A DNA stretch of 12,050 bases from Candidatus Poribacteria bacterium. Its GTDB lineage: Bacteria; Poribacteria; DTPJ01; WJIO01. Positions 1 through 6,379 of the stretch are shown one piece after another. Numbering within the stretch: the stretch's first letter is position 1; every line of letters begins with the position of its first letter. A program made the translations under genes and the position numbers. The notes beneath the pieces are model-generated. The model was not told the origin of the DNA. It saw nothing but the letters and a program-made list of their open reading frames with translations, and searched no databases. The stretch covers positions 1-12,050 of the forward strand of contig WJIO01000287.1 in the NCBI GenBank assembly GCA_014730235.1, written 5' to 3'.

Positions 1-615
1 GAAACAGACAATTTCTATGTCCTGTCTGCCCATAAAATCATACCACCGGCCATGAAAGCCATACTGGACGCCGAAGAGGTAATGATCAATGGGTTTCTTT
101 GTCCGGGTCACGTAAGCACCATAATAGGCACTCATCCCTATGAATTTATCCCCGAAGAATACGGCGTTCCCTGCGTAATCGCTGGCTTTGAGCCACTGGA
201 TATACTTCAGGGGATATTGTCGTCAGTGCGTCAGGTTCAGTCAGAAAAGGCAGAGGTTGAAATTGCATACCGCCGCGTAGTTCATCCCCAAGGCAACCCG
301 GTTGCCCGAAAAATACTGGATCAGGTCTTCCGGGTTTGCGATGCATCCTGGAGAGGTCTTGGCGTAATACCCATGAGTGGACTGGAAATAAGGGATGAAT
401 TCCAGAACATTGATGCCCGAAAGCATTTTGATATACACGTAAAACCCAGCCAAGAGCCAAAAGGCTGTTTATGTGGTGAAGTATTAAGAGGCGTAAAAAA
501 TCCCACAGATTGCGTATTCTTCGGCAAAAAATGCACCCCTGATGATCCCATAGGCCCATGCATGGTATCCTCCGAAGGCACATGCGCAGCTTACTATAAA
601 TACGGGGGAATTTAG
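1..615 (+). CDS. hypD: HypD, [NiFe]-hydrogenase maturation protein, 3' part
   Basis: The reading frame is open from base 1, so the gene starts upstream of the window; 204 C-terminal residues are visible. HypD is the iron-sulfur scaffold on which HypC, HypE and HypF assemble the Fe(CN)2CO group of [NiFe] hydrogenases in the cytoplasm. Seen here: the family segment SAHKIIPPAMKA near the left edge, GFLCPGHVSTIIG after it, and the cysteine-rich C-terminus (bases about 466-597) with CLCGEVLRG, PTDC, GKKCTP, GPCMVSSEGTCAAYYKYGG, which in this family carries the [4Fe-4S] cluster ligands. The gene ends at TAG 613-615. The first ATG at 52 is an internal methionine, not the start. hypE follows, but after an unusually large gap of 257 bp. 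The family assignment is secure. Confidence 0.96.
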   Translation, partial: ETDNFYVLSAHKIIPPAMKAILDAEEVMINGFLCPGHVSTIIGTHPYEFIPEEYGVPCVIAGFEPLDILQGILSSVRQVQSEKAEVEIAYRRVVHPQGNPVARKILDQVFRVCDASWRGLGVIPMSGLEIRDEFQNIDARKHFDIHVKPSQEPKGCLCGEVLRGVKNPTDCVFFGKKCTPDDPIGPCMVSSEGTCAAYYKYGGI

Positions 616-655
616 AGGAATAAAAGCAACAGATTTACACGGATTCATAATGTTT

Positions 656-796
656 AGTTCTTCCGACTTGAGTTTGGAAATGAAAAATATTTTATCTAAA
701 TAAGAAGAAATATCCTCTGTTTGTCATTCCTGCGAAAGCAGGAATGACATGCTTAGAAAGTCTTCAAATAATTTCCACAGTTAACCTTGAAGAACC
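656..796. repeat. Type A miniature inverted-repeat element, diverged copy
   Basis: The ends read AGTTCTTCCGACTTGAG on the left and CCTTGAAGAACC on the right, decayed forms of the GGTTCTTCCGGGTTCA / TGAACCCGGAAGAGCC ends of the better copies. The centre is a perfect 12-bp stem, TGTCATTCCTGC (722-733), GAAA loop (734-737), GCAGGAATGACA (738-749). The left arm is about 20 bp longer than in the 120-bp copies. CATAAT occurs at both edges (646-651 and 796-801), which may be the trace of a target duplication but is not precise. Confidence 0.7.
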
Positions 797-807
797 ATAA
801 TATCCTA

Positions 808-848
808 TCTGTGAAAATCCGTTCCATCCGTGTTAATCCGTGTTCTAT
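808..848. repeat. ATCCGTGTTA tandem-type repeat fragment
   Basis: The motif ATCCGT recurs three times at about ten-base spacing (GAAAATCCGTTCC, ATCCGTGTTA, ATCCGTGTTC). The complement of part of it, GATTTACACGGATT, lies at 631-644 on the other side of the element at 656-796. This looks like one dispersed repeat that was split or partly copied. It runs up to just before hypE and includes the GTG at 840, which makes that GTG an unlikely start codon. Confidence 0.5.
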
Positions 849-872
849 TATTCTCTTTATACGGAAAATCTT

Positions 873-1880
873 ATGAAAAGTGACAAAATACTCTTATCCC
901 ACGGAAGCGGCGGCAGAATATCCCACCAGTTAGTGAAAGAAATTTTCGTGTCGGCCTTCAGCAACCCAGTGCTGGATCGGCTGGACGATCAGGCCATATT
1001 TGAAACAACAGGCCAGCGAATTGCCTTCACCACTGATTCCTACGTCATTGATCCAATCTTCTTTCCGGGAGGAGATATAGGTAAGCTTGCCGTATGCGGC
1101 ACAGTGAACGATTTGGCCATGAGCGGCGCTGTTCCTCGTTACCTCAGCGCGGGATTCATAATCGAGGAGGGATTCCCTGTTGATGATCTGCGTCGGGTTG
1201 TCCAGTCCATGAGTGAAACAGCCCGGGAAGCAGGAGTAACTATAGTTACCGGAGATACAAAGGTAGTAAGTCGCGGGCAGGCTGACAAGCTCTTCATAAA
1301 TACGGCCGGCGTTGGATTTATTGATAATGACATAAACATATCCGGCAGCATGGCAAAACCCGGTGATAAAATTATAATCAGCGGAACTATAGGCGATCAC
1401 GGCATAGCTGTATTATCAAAACGCGAAGGCCTGGAGTTCGATTTCCCTATCATAAGCGACTGCGCTCCCTTAAATTCCCTTGTGTCCCATATGCTGTCTG
1501 TAACCAAAGATATCCATGTCCTGCGAGACCCTACCAGAGGTGGAGTAGCCACCATCCTGAACGAAATCGCCCAGCAGTCCAATGCAGGAATAATGATAGA
1601 AGAATCAAATTTACCAATCCGGGAAGCAGTAAGAGGAGCATCTGAATTCCTGGGCTACGATCCCCTTTATATAGCCAACGAGGGCAAGCTTGTGGCCATA
1701 GTTCCACGTGAAACGGCAGACTCAATACTGGAAAAAATGCGAAAAAATAAATACGGTAAAGATGCGGAAATAATCGGTGAGGTAATCTCAGAACCCAAAA
1801 GGGTTCTGCTTAAAACAGTTATTGGCGGAACACGGATAGTTGATATGCTGGCCGGTGAATTGTTGCCCAGGATATGTTAA
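873..1880 (+). CDS. hypE: HypE, carbamoyl dehydratase for hydrogenase cyanide ligands
   Basis: HypE takes a carbamoyl group from HypF onto its C-terminal cysteine and uses ATP to dehydrate it to thiocyanate, the source of the cyanide ligands of [NiFe] hydrogenases. The 335-residue product has the typical start LLSHGSGGR, the AIR-synthase/PurM-like ATPase segment LDDQAIF...TTDSYVIDPIFFPGGDIGKLAVCGTVNDLAMSGA (only parts quoted), the segment RDPTRGGVATILNE, and the hallmark C-terminus PRIC whose last cysteine is the reactive residue. Length matches the family. I chose ATG 873 over GTG 840 because homologues begin close to the HGSGGR motif and 840 lies inside a repeat. The Shine-Dalgarno is weak (ACGGAAA). 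The gene follows hypD in the same direction. Confidence 0.96.
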   Translation: MKSDKILLSHGSGGRISHQLVKEIFVSAFSNPVLDRLDDQAIFETTGQRIAFTTDSYVIDPIFFPGGDIGKLAVCGTVNDLAMSGAVPRYLSAGFIIEEGFPVDDLRRVVQSMSETAREAGVTIVTGDTKVVSRGQADKLFINTAGVGFIDNDINISGSMAKPGDKIIISGTIGDHGIAVLSKREGLEFDFPIISDCAPLNSLVSHMLSVTKDIHVLRDPTRGGVATILNEIAQQSNAGIMIEESNLPIREAVRGASEFLGYDPLYIANEGKLVAIVPRETADSILEKMRKNKYGKDAEIIGEVISEPKRVLLKTVIGGTRIVDMLAGELLPRIC

Positions 1881-2132
1881 TTTGACTTATTTCTCATATA
1901 CAACTTGTCCTGTATTTTCAATTTTCTTGTATATAAGGAACGGAATAAAGGTCTATAATGAACATAGTTTGGAAAAAACAAAATAGTTTCTTCCGGGTTC
2001 ATTTTGATTATAATTGAAAATTCTCTCAACTTGTCATTCCTGCTTTCGCAGGAATGACAGCATAAAGGATTTTCTTATTTTTACCACACTGAATCCGGAA
2101 GAGCTACAAAATATAGAGGTGGTGAAAAACTA
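1881..2132. other. hypE-selD intergenic region
   Basis: This 252-bp gap contains a 120-bp inverted-repeat element (1986-2105) and the selD ribosome binding site. A TATAAT at 1954-1959 could be a -10 box, but no -35 at good spacing was found (TTGTAT at 1927-1932 is too far), so a selD promoter here is only a possibility. An open frame at 2014-2196 runs through the element and out of frame into selD; I do not think it is a gene. Confidence 0.45.
1986..2105. mobile_element. Type A MITE-like element with 8-bp direct repeats
   Basis: This is a 120-bp element with imperfect terminal inverted repeats, GTTTCTTCCGGGTTCA on the left and TGAATCCGGAAGAGCT on the right. It is flanked by an exact 8-bp direct repeat ACAAAATA (1978-1985 and 2106-2113), the expected footprint of a transposition event. 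The central stem is TGTCATTCCTGC (2032-2043) / GCAGGAATGACA (2048-2059). Its loop is TTTC, the complement of the GAAA loop in most other copies, although the flanking arms keep the same orientation. There is no coding capacity. The right end lies about 10 bp before the selD Shine-Dalgarno, so the element forms part of the selD upstream region. Confidence 0.8.
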
Positions 2133-3182
2133 TTGCCTGAGGAAAAAATCCGACTCACGTCATATACTCATGGTGCCGGATGAGCATGCAAAATAGGTCC
2201 TGATGACCTGGCGCAGGTTCTGCGTCAAATACCTGTAATGGAGAATCCGAATCTTATAATAGGCAGCTCGGGTTGTGAAGATGCAGCAGTTTATAAGATT
2301 ACTGACGATCTGGCAGTAGTCCAGACTGTGGATTATTTTACACCGATTGTTGATGACCCCTATACCTTTGGTGCTATAGCTGCCGCTAATGCCCTGAGCG
2401 ATATATACGCTATGGGAGCTGTTCCTACAATGGCCCTGAATATAGCCGGATTTCCGGTAAATGAACTGCCTTTAGAAATACTGGTGGAAATCCTGCGAGG
2501 TGGTGCGGATAAGGCAAAGGAAGCCGGAATCCCCATCGCCGGAGGACATACCATAGAAGATAAAGAGCCTAAATATGGTATGGTGGTAATGGGACTGGTG
2601 CATCCTGAAAAGATAAACACAAATTCCAGCGCAAAACCCGGAGATGTGCTTATTCTTACAAAACCCGTAGGTTCAGGGATTATATCCACAGCCGTAAAAG
2701 CTGATGTCGCGCCGGAAGGCTCAGAAGTTGCGGCTGTTGAGGTTATGAGTACATTAAACAAAGCTGCGGCTGAATGTATGTTAAAAGTTGATGTAAATGC
2801 CTGTACCGATGTTACAGGATTTGGTCTTCTGGGGCATTTATACGAGATAATCTCATCCAGCGGCGTGGGTGCGGAGGTGATTTATGGACAAGTGCCGCTG
2901 ATTCCCGGGACGTGGGAACTGGCTGACGATCTGATCATTCCTGCTGGAACATGCCGTAACCATGAATTTCTGGGTGACGCTGTGTTTTGGGATGATGGTG
3001 TGGAATATGAGCACCAGATGATCCTTTGTGACGCTCAGACTTCGGGTGGACTTTTAATATCAGTTCCAGAGGAAAAAAGTGGCGAATTGATTGACGCTTT
3101 GAAATCAGCAGGTACTCCTGCTGCTGATAAAATTGGCAGGATCGTGGAGGATGAAGATTGTAAAATTGTTGTTTCAAAATAA
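2133..3182 (+). CDS. selD: SelD, selenide water dikinase, selenocysteine-containing
   Basis: SelD makes selenophosphate from selenide and ATP, the selenium donor for selenocysteine and selenouridine. A conventional reading starts at ATG 2238 and gives 314 residues that lack the catalytic N-terminus. Upstream in the same frame, TTG 2133 opens PEEKIRLTSYTHGAG, then TGA (2181-2183), then ACKIGPDDLAQVLRQIPV and on into the ATG-started frame. Reading TGA as selenocysteine gives a 349-residue protein with Sec17 and Lys20, exactly where the Cys17/Lys20 pair lies in E. coli SelD. Downstream are DDAAVY-like CEDAAVYKI, QTVDYFTPIVDDPYTFG, AAANALSDIYAMGA, AGGHTI and TDVTGFGLLGH. A Shine-Dalgarno GAGGTG (2116-2121) precedes the TTG, with 11 bases between. 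A candidate SECIS follows the TGA. The next gene begins 17 bp after the TAA, suggesting co-transcription. Confidence 0.93.
2184..2226 (+). promoter_or_regulatory. Candidate bacterial SECIS downstream of selD UGA
   Basis: Two adjacent hairpins follow the UGA. The first is AGGTC (2195-2199), loop CTGAT, GACCT (2205-2209). The second is GGCGCAG (2210-2216), loop GTT (2217-2219), CTGCGTC (2220-2226), seven pairs including one G-U. The second fits the general bacterial pattern best: a small apical loop with a G in its first two positions, starting 33 bases after the UGA. The first loop starts 16 bases after the UGA and also contains a G. Which one SelB would bind cannot be decided by eye. Confidence 0.6.
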
Positions 3183-3199
3183 ACAAAGCGGGGAATATT

Positions 3200-4447
3200 A
3201 TGGCAAATGGATTACCAAGGCTTAAAATAACCGATGTAAAGACAATACTCACAGCTCCTAACGGTATTCGCCTGGTGATTGTAAAGGTGGAAACCAGCGA
3301 AGCGGGGCTTTATGGGCTTGGGTGCGCTACTTTTACCCAGAGACCGATGGCTGTGGCTACGTCTGTGGATGAATATCTGAAGCCGTTTTTAATGGGTAAA
3401 GACCCGGATCGGATCGAGGATATTTATCAATCGGCCTTTGTTAGCTCATACTGGCGTAATGGACCGGTTTTGAATAATGCTCTAAGTGGAATTGATATGG
3501 CTCTGTGGGACATCAAGGGTAAAAGGGCTAATATGCCGGTATATGACCTACTGGGCGGCAAATGTCGGGAAGCTGCGCCGCTTTATGCTCATGCAGGTGG
3601 TCGTGATCCAGAAGAGGTAGCTGACAGTGTGCGGAAATATATGGAAGAAGGCTATCGCCATGTCCGGGCCCAGGTTTCTGTTCCCGGTTATTCGGTCTAT
3701 GGGGCCGGCGGTGGAAAAGTCACAGGTAAAATCTGGAAGCCTCTTAGCCCTGAACAAAAAGGAGCTTTTGAGCCTACACCATACGTTAACGCAGTTATAA
3801 GGCTGTTTGATCACCTTCGTTCTGAACTGGGTAACGAGGTGGAACTGCTTCACGACGTTCATGAGCGGATTCCTCCTATACAGGCTATAGGTCTGGCCAA
3901 GGAACTGGAAAAATATCGGCTGTTCTTTCTGGAAGATGTATTTGCACCGGAGGATATTGAATATCTGCGGATTCTAAGACCACAGACCAGCACACCTATT
4001 GCCATCAGCGAACTTTTTAATAACATGTGCGAGTATGTGCCTATGATCAAGGACAGGCTTTTTGACTTTATCCGGTGTCATCTGTCCCAGATTGGCGGGA
4101 TCAGTCCGGCAAAGAAGCTGGCTTCATTCTGTGAGTTTTTTGGTATCCGTACTGCATGGCATGGTCCTGGCGATGTTTCACCTGTGGGGCATGCGGCTAA
4201 TCTTGCCCTGGATTTATCCTGTTATAACTTTGGTGTTCAGGAAAGACATGTCTTTAGACAGGAAACCCAGGATGTATTTCCCGGTTGTCCGGAGCTGAGG
4301 GATGGTTACCTTTGGTCAAACGATAAGCCGGGTCTTGGTATTGACATAGATGAAGAATTGGCGGCTAAATTTCCATTCCCGGAACATCCCTTTAATGGCG
4401 CATGGCCTCCGGTCAGGAAATTGGATGGGACGGTGATAAGACCTTGA
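3200..4447 (+). CDS. Enolase-superfamily sugar-acid dehydratase, ManD/RspA type
   Basis: This 415-residue protein belongs to the mandelate racemase/enolase superfamily, in the D-mannonate dehydratase (ManD, also called RspA) group, whose characterised members dehydrate D-mannonate or D-gluconate to 2-keto-3-deoxygluconate. Order of features: N-terminal capping domain with SSYWRNGPVLNNALSGIDMA, then DIKGK; RAQ at about residue 156 followed by PGYSVYGAGG; Mg2+ ligand candidates Asp219 (LLHDVHE), Glu245 (FLEDVF) and Glu271 (ISELFNN), 26 residues apart as expected; His321 in AWHGPGDVSPVG; and the C-terminal GLGIDIDEELAAKFPF typical of the group. A GGGG Shine-Dalgarno precedes ATG 3200, 17 bp after selD. 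The stop is TGA. Active-site variations (DVHE, SELF, HGPGD) make the true substrate uncertain. Confidence 0.88.
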   Translation: MANGLPRLKITDVKTILTAPNGIRLVIVKVETSEAGLYGLGCATFTQRPMAVATSVDEYLKPFLMGKDPDRIEDIYQSAFVSSYWRNGPVLNNALSGIDMALWDIKGKRANMPVYDLLGGKCREAAPLYAHAGGRDPEEVADSVRKYMEEGYRHVRAQVSVPGYSVYGAGGGKVTGKIWKPLSPEQKGAFEPTPYVNAVIRLFDHLRSELGNEVELLHDVHERIPPIQAIGLAKELEKYRLFFLEDVFAPEDIEYLRILRPQTSTPIAISELFNNMCEYVPMIKDRLFDFIRCHLSQIGGISPAKKLASFCEFFGIRTAWHGPGDVSPVGHAANLALDLSCYNFGVQERHVFRQETQDVFPGCPELRDGYLWSNDKPGLGIDIDEELAAKFPFPEHPFNGAWPPVRKLDGTVIRP

Positions 4448-4504
4448 GAAAGGCGAAAGTAAGATTATTCGCTCTGCTCAGGCACCATGTAACGACAAAA
4501 GCTC

Positions 4505-4533
4505 CCTTATAATGGGCATCGCCCATCATAAGG
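4505..4533. other. Hairpin downstream of the ManD-like gene
   Basis: CCTTAT and ATGGGC, separated by one base, pair with GCCCAT and ATAAGG across an ATC loop: twelve pairs with one mismatch. It lies 57 bp after the stop codon at 4447. No T-run follows, so an intrinsic terminator is possible but unproven. The right side continues into GGAATGACA, a piece of the palindromic core found elsewhere in the window. Confidence 0.4.
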
Positions 4534-4655
4534 AATGACAAGCGTAGGGCATACATGCCGAGAAAGCAACAGCTTGTATATGGTTATCCTGGAAAGTTTA
4601 AGGTGGATTTTTTAATCAGCAGAGACACTTGCGAAATTAAGTATATAACCGATGT

Positions 4656-4775
4656 GGTTTTTCAGGATTAAGTTTGGTAATTATGAGAAACTCTCTCAGC
4701 ATGTCATTCCTGCAAAAGCAGGAATGACATGCTGAGAGAATTTTCAATTACTACCACTCTGAACCTGGAAGAGCC
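4656..4775. repeat. Type A element, near-complete palindrome
   Basis: This 120-bp copy differs from the others: its right half is a close complement of the left-type arm instead of the usual GCATAAAAAAGTTTCTTATC arm. The inner stem is perfect over 22 bp (4692-4713 and 4718-4739) around an AAAA loop, and the pairing continues imperfectly to the ends GGTTTTTCAGGATTAA and CTGAACCTGGAAGAGCC. No matching direct repeats are seen at its flanks. It lies between convergent genes. Confidence 0.75.
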
Positions 4776-4868
4776 AAAAAGTGAGCTGAAAGGCTTATTT
4801 TTTGGCGGCAGTTTACAGACTTATGCTGAAAAAGTCTAATTTTGATAATGGGGTCAGGGTATAAAGTC

Positions 4869-5561
4869 TTATAAATGGCTAAAATGCTCAACATCCTCAG
4901 TGGTTCCGACTACCCATAGGACATCCCCCTGGTTTATTACATCATCGGCTCTTGGAACGGGGTTTACTTCTTCTTTAATAACAGTGTCCCCTCGTTTATC
5001 TTTTACCTCTAAAAGATGCTTTACCAGAACGATGTTGACATTGTATCTGGCAGCTATTCTCAGATCGCCGATTTTTTTACCCCAGAATCGCTTTGGGGCT
5101 TCGATCTGGGCCATGGTGTAGGTCTCGTTATCATCCAGAGATATGTAATCAATAACACCGGTAGATGTAATACTTCGGGCTAATCTAATACCTGATTCAT
5201 CTTCGGGAAAAACCACTTTGTCCGCACCTATGTTTTCGAGTATCTCCCGGTCTATATCTTCAAAGGCTCTGCTGATGACGGTTTTTACGCCCATTTTTTT
5301 CAGATGAATGGTCGTTAAAACGTTAGACCTGAAACTTTCTTCGCCGATACTTATCACGGCAACATCCGCTTTGTCCACCCCCTGGGCTCTAAGGGCTTCG
5401 TTGTCTTCGCTGTCCATAATAACAGCCAGGGCGACTTTATCCTTTACAGCGTCAACAGCTTCCCTGTCTTTGTCTATAGCTATTACTTCCGCTCCCCTGT
5501 CGGCAAGACTAAGGGCTAGACTATGCCCAAAACGGCCAAGGCCTATAACTGCAACTCTCAT
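4869..5561 (-). CDS. ktrA: KtrA/TrkA-type potassium uptake regulatory subunit (RCK)
   Basis: This 230-residue cytoplasmic protein has one RCK_N (TrkA-N) Rossmann domain and one RCK_C domain, the layout of KtrA rather than the duplicated TrkA. The nucleotide-binding motif is GLGRFG (residues 7-12), followed by an acidic residue, Asp30, at the end of strand two (VIAIDKD). Known relatives form octameric rings that gate a KtrB/TrkH-type membrane pore in response to ATP/ADP or NADH. No pore gene is in the window, so its partner must lie elsewhere. ATG 5561 is preceded by AGAGAGGTAAG. The gene begins 22 bp after the nitroreductase stop and is probably transcribed with it. Confidence 0.9.
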   Translation of the reverse strand: MRVAVIGLGRFGHSLALSLADRGAEVIAIDKDREAVDAVKDKVALAVIMDSEDNEALRAQGVDKADVAVISIGEESFRSNVLTTIHLKKMGVKTVISRAFEDIDREILENIGADKVVFPEDESGIRLARSITSTGVIDYISLDDNETYTMAQIEAPKRFWGKKIGDLRIAARYNVNIVLVKHLLEVKDKRGDTVIKEEVNPVPRADDVINQGDVLWVVGTTEDVEHFSHL

Positions 5562-5583
5562 GTAATAAAACTTACCTCTCTAT

Positions 5584-6099
5584 CTATAAAGACCACTTAT
5601 CGTAACAAACTATCTCTTTAACATCTTTTCTTGGTCTTGGCGGCGGCGATGCGTCGGGGTAACCTATAGGCAAAAGGACAACTACTTTTATATTATCAGG
5701 GATTCCCAGCAGTTTTTTGACCTCATCCTGTTTGAAAGCACCTATCCAGCATGTTCCTAAACCCTGTTCTGCGGCAGCCAGAGTCATATGATCCACAGAA
5801 ATAGCAATATCAATAGGATAGGAAAGCTCATCGCAGGGCATAACGTGATCCGTTCCCTCCGCGCAGGCCACTATTATAGCTGGAGCCTGTCCTACAAATT
5901 TCTGTCCATTGGCGGCAGCCACCATTTTTTGTCTTAACTCCCTGTCCTTTACAATAACGTATCTCCATTCCTGTAGATTCCTGGCTGATGGAGCCAGCCG
6001 ACCTGCTTCTAATACGGCTTTCAGTTTTTCGTCCTCGATTGGTTTGTCCTTGTATGCCCGGATACTGTGCCTGGTTTTGATTGCTGTCATCAGTTCCAT
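5584..6099 (-). CDS. Nitroreductase-family FMN oxidoreductase
   Basis: This 171-residue protein is a short nitroreductase-fold flavoprotein. The start MELMTAIKTRHSIRAY holds the Arg10-x-Ser12-x-Arg14 pattern that contacts the FMN phosphate. Further family marks are RLAPSARNLQEWRYVIV, the central AAEQGLGTCWIGAF, and LLPIGYP near the end. Family members use NAD(P)H to reduce nitro, quinone or other electron-poor compounds; the substrate cannot be told from sequence. A strong GGAGG lies 7 bp before ATG 6099. Immediately upstream of that site begins a mobile-type repeat (6128-6269), so the promoter probably lies in or beyond the repeat. ktrA follows. Confidence 0.9.
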   Translation of the reverse strand: MELMTAIKTRHSIRAYKDKPIEDEKLKAVLEAGRLAPSARNLQEWRYVIVKDRELRQKMVAAANGQKFVGQAPAIIVACAEGTDHVMPCDELSYPIDIAISVDHMTLAAAEQGLGTCWIGAFKQDEVKKLLGIPDNIKVVVLLPIGYPDASPPPRPRKDVKEIVCYDKWSL

Positions 6100-6127
6100 T
6101 GGTTTACCTCCGAGAGTATATATTTTT

Positions 6128-6269
6128 GGTTCTTCCGGGTTCAGTGTGGTAATAATTGGAAATTCTCTCAGCTTTTCATTCCTGCTTCAAGCTTTTTGAA
6201 AAAAGCTTGAAGCAGGAATGACAGCATAAAAAAGTTTCTTATCTTTACCAAACTGAACCCGGAAGAGCC
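6128..6269. mobile_element. Type A MITE-like element with enlarged core
   Basis: The best-preserved ends of the family are here: GGTTCTTCCGGGTTCA on the left and TGAACCCGGAAGAGCC on the right. Flanking octamers ATATTTTT (6120-6127) and ATATTTAT (6270-6277) match at 7 of 8 positions, consistent with the 8-bp direct repeat of the copy at 1986-2105. The element is 142 bp rather than 120 because the core palindrome is extended by a self-complementary insert (TTCAAGC...GCTTGAA), giving a 22-bp perfect stem (6176-6197 / 6200-6221). It lies between rdgB and the nitroreductase gene. Confidence 0.78.
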
Positions 6270-6379
6270 ATATTTATTAAGATGCCTGAGTTAAGGAAAT
6301 TTTGTAGCAATGTTTTACAACTTTATGTAATAAAAAACTACCCCTGATAACTTTGGTGAAGGATAATTTCTAGAACCGG

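Larger units (their letters stand above)
616..872. other. hypD-hypE intergenic gap filled by repeats
   Basis: hypD and hypE are often tightly coupled or overlapping in bacteria. Here they are 257 bp apart. The gap holds a diverged 141-bp inverted-repeat element (656-796) flanked by fragments of an ATCCGTGTTA-type repeat (about 629-641 and 808-848). No open reading frame of its own and no clear intrinsic terminator were seen. My inference is that the gap grew by insertion into a once compact operon. Confidence 0.6.
4448..4868. other. Convergent intergenic region without a gene
   Basis: This 421-bp stretch lies between the ends of two convergent transcription units. It contains a hairpin at 4505-4533, a 120-bp palindromic element at 4656-4775, and a segment at about 4845-4862 (ATAATGGGGTCAGGGTAT) resembling sequence I have seen beside IS200/REP-type transposase genes, here without any transposase. 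No frame looks coding. The palindromes could stop transcription from both sides, but none has a clear T-tract. Confidence 0.55.

Noticed and set aside
840-872. GTG 840 as the hypE start
   Set aside because: The extra 11 residues are encoded by a dispersed repeat and are not expected in HypE; ATG 873 fits the family N-terminus.
1927-1959. Promoter for selD (TTGTAT ... TATAAT)
   Set aside because: The spacing of 21 bases is too long and no better -35 is present, so I do not list it as a feature.
2014-2196. Open frame of 60 codons upstream of selD
   Set aside because: It runs through the repeat element and overlaps the selD N-terminus in another frame; it has no good ribosome site and no recognisable protein content.
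2133-2237. selD as a pseudogene truncated by a nonsense codon
   Set aside because: The sequence on both sides of TGA is perfectly conserved SelD, TGA falls exactly at the Cys/Sec17 site, and no other damage is seen.
4692-4739. The 22-bp palindrome as a bidirectional intrinsic terminator
   Set aside because: No T-tract follows the stem on either strand; it is better explained as the core of a repeat element, although it may still affect transcription.
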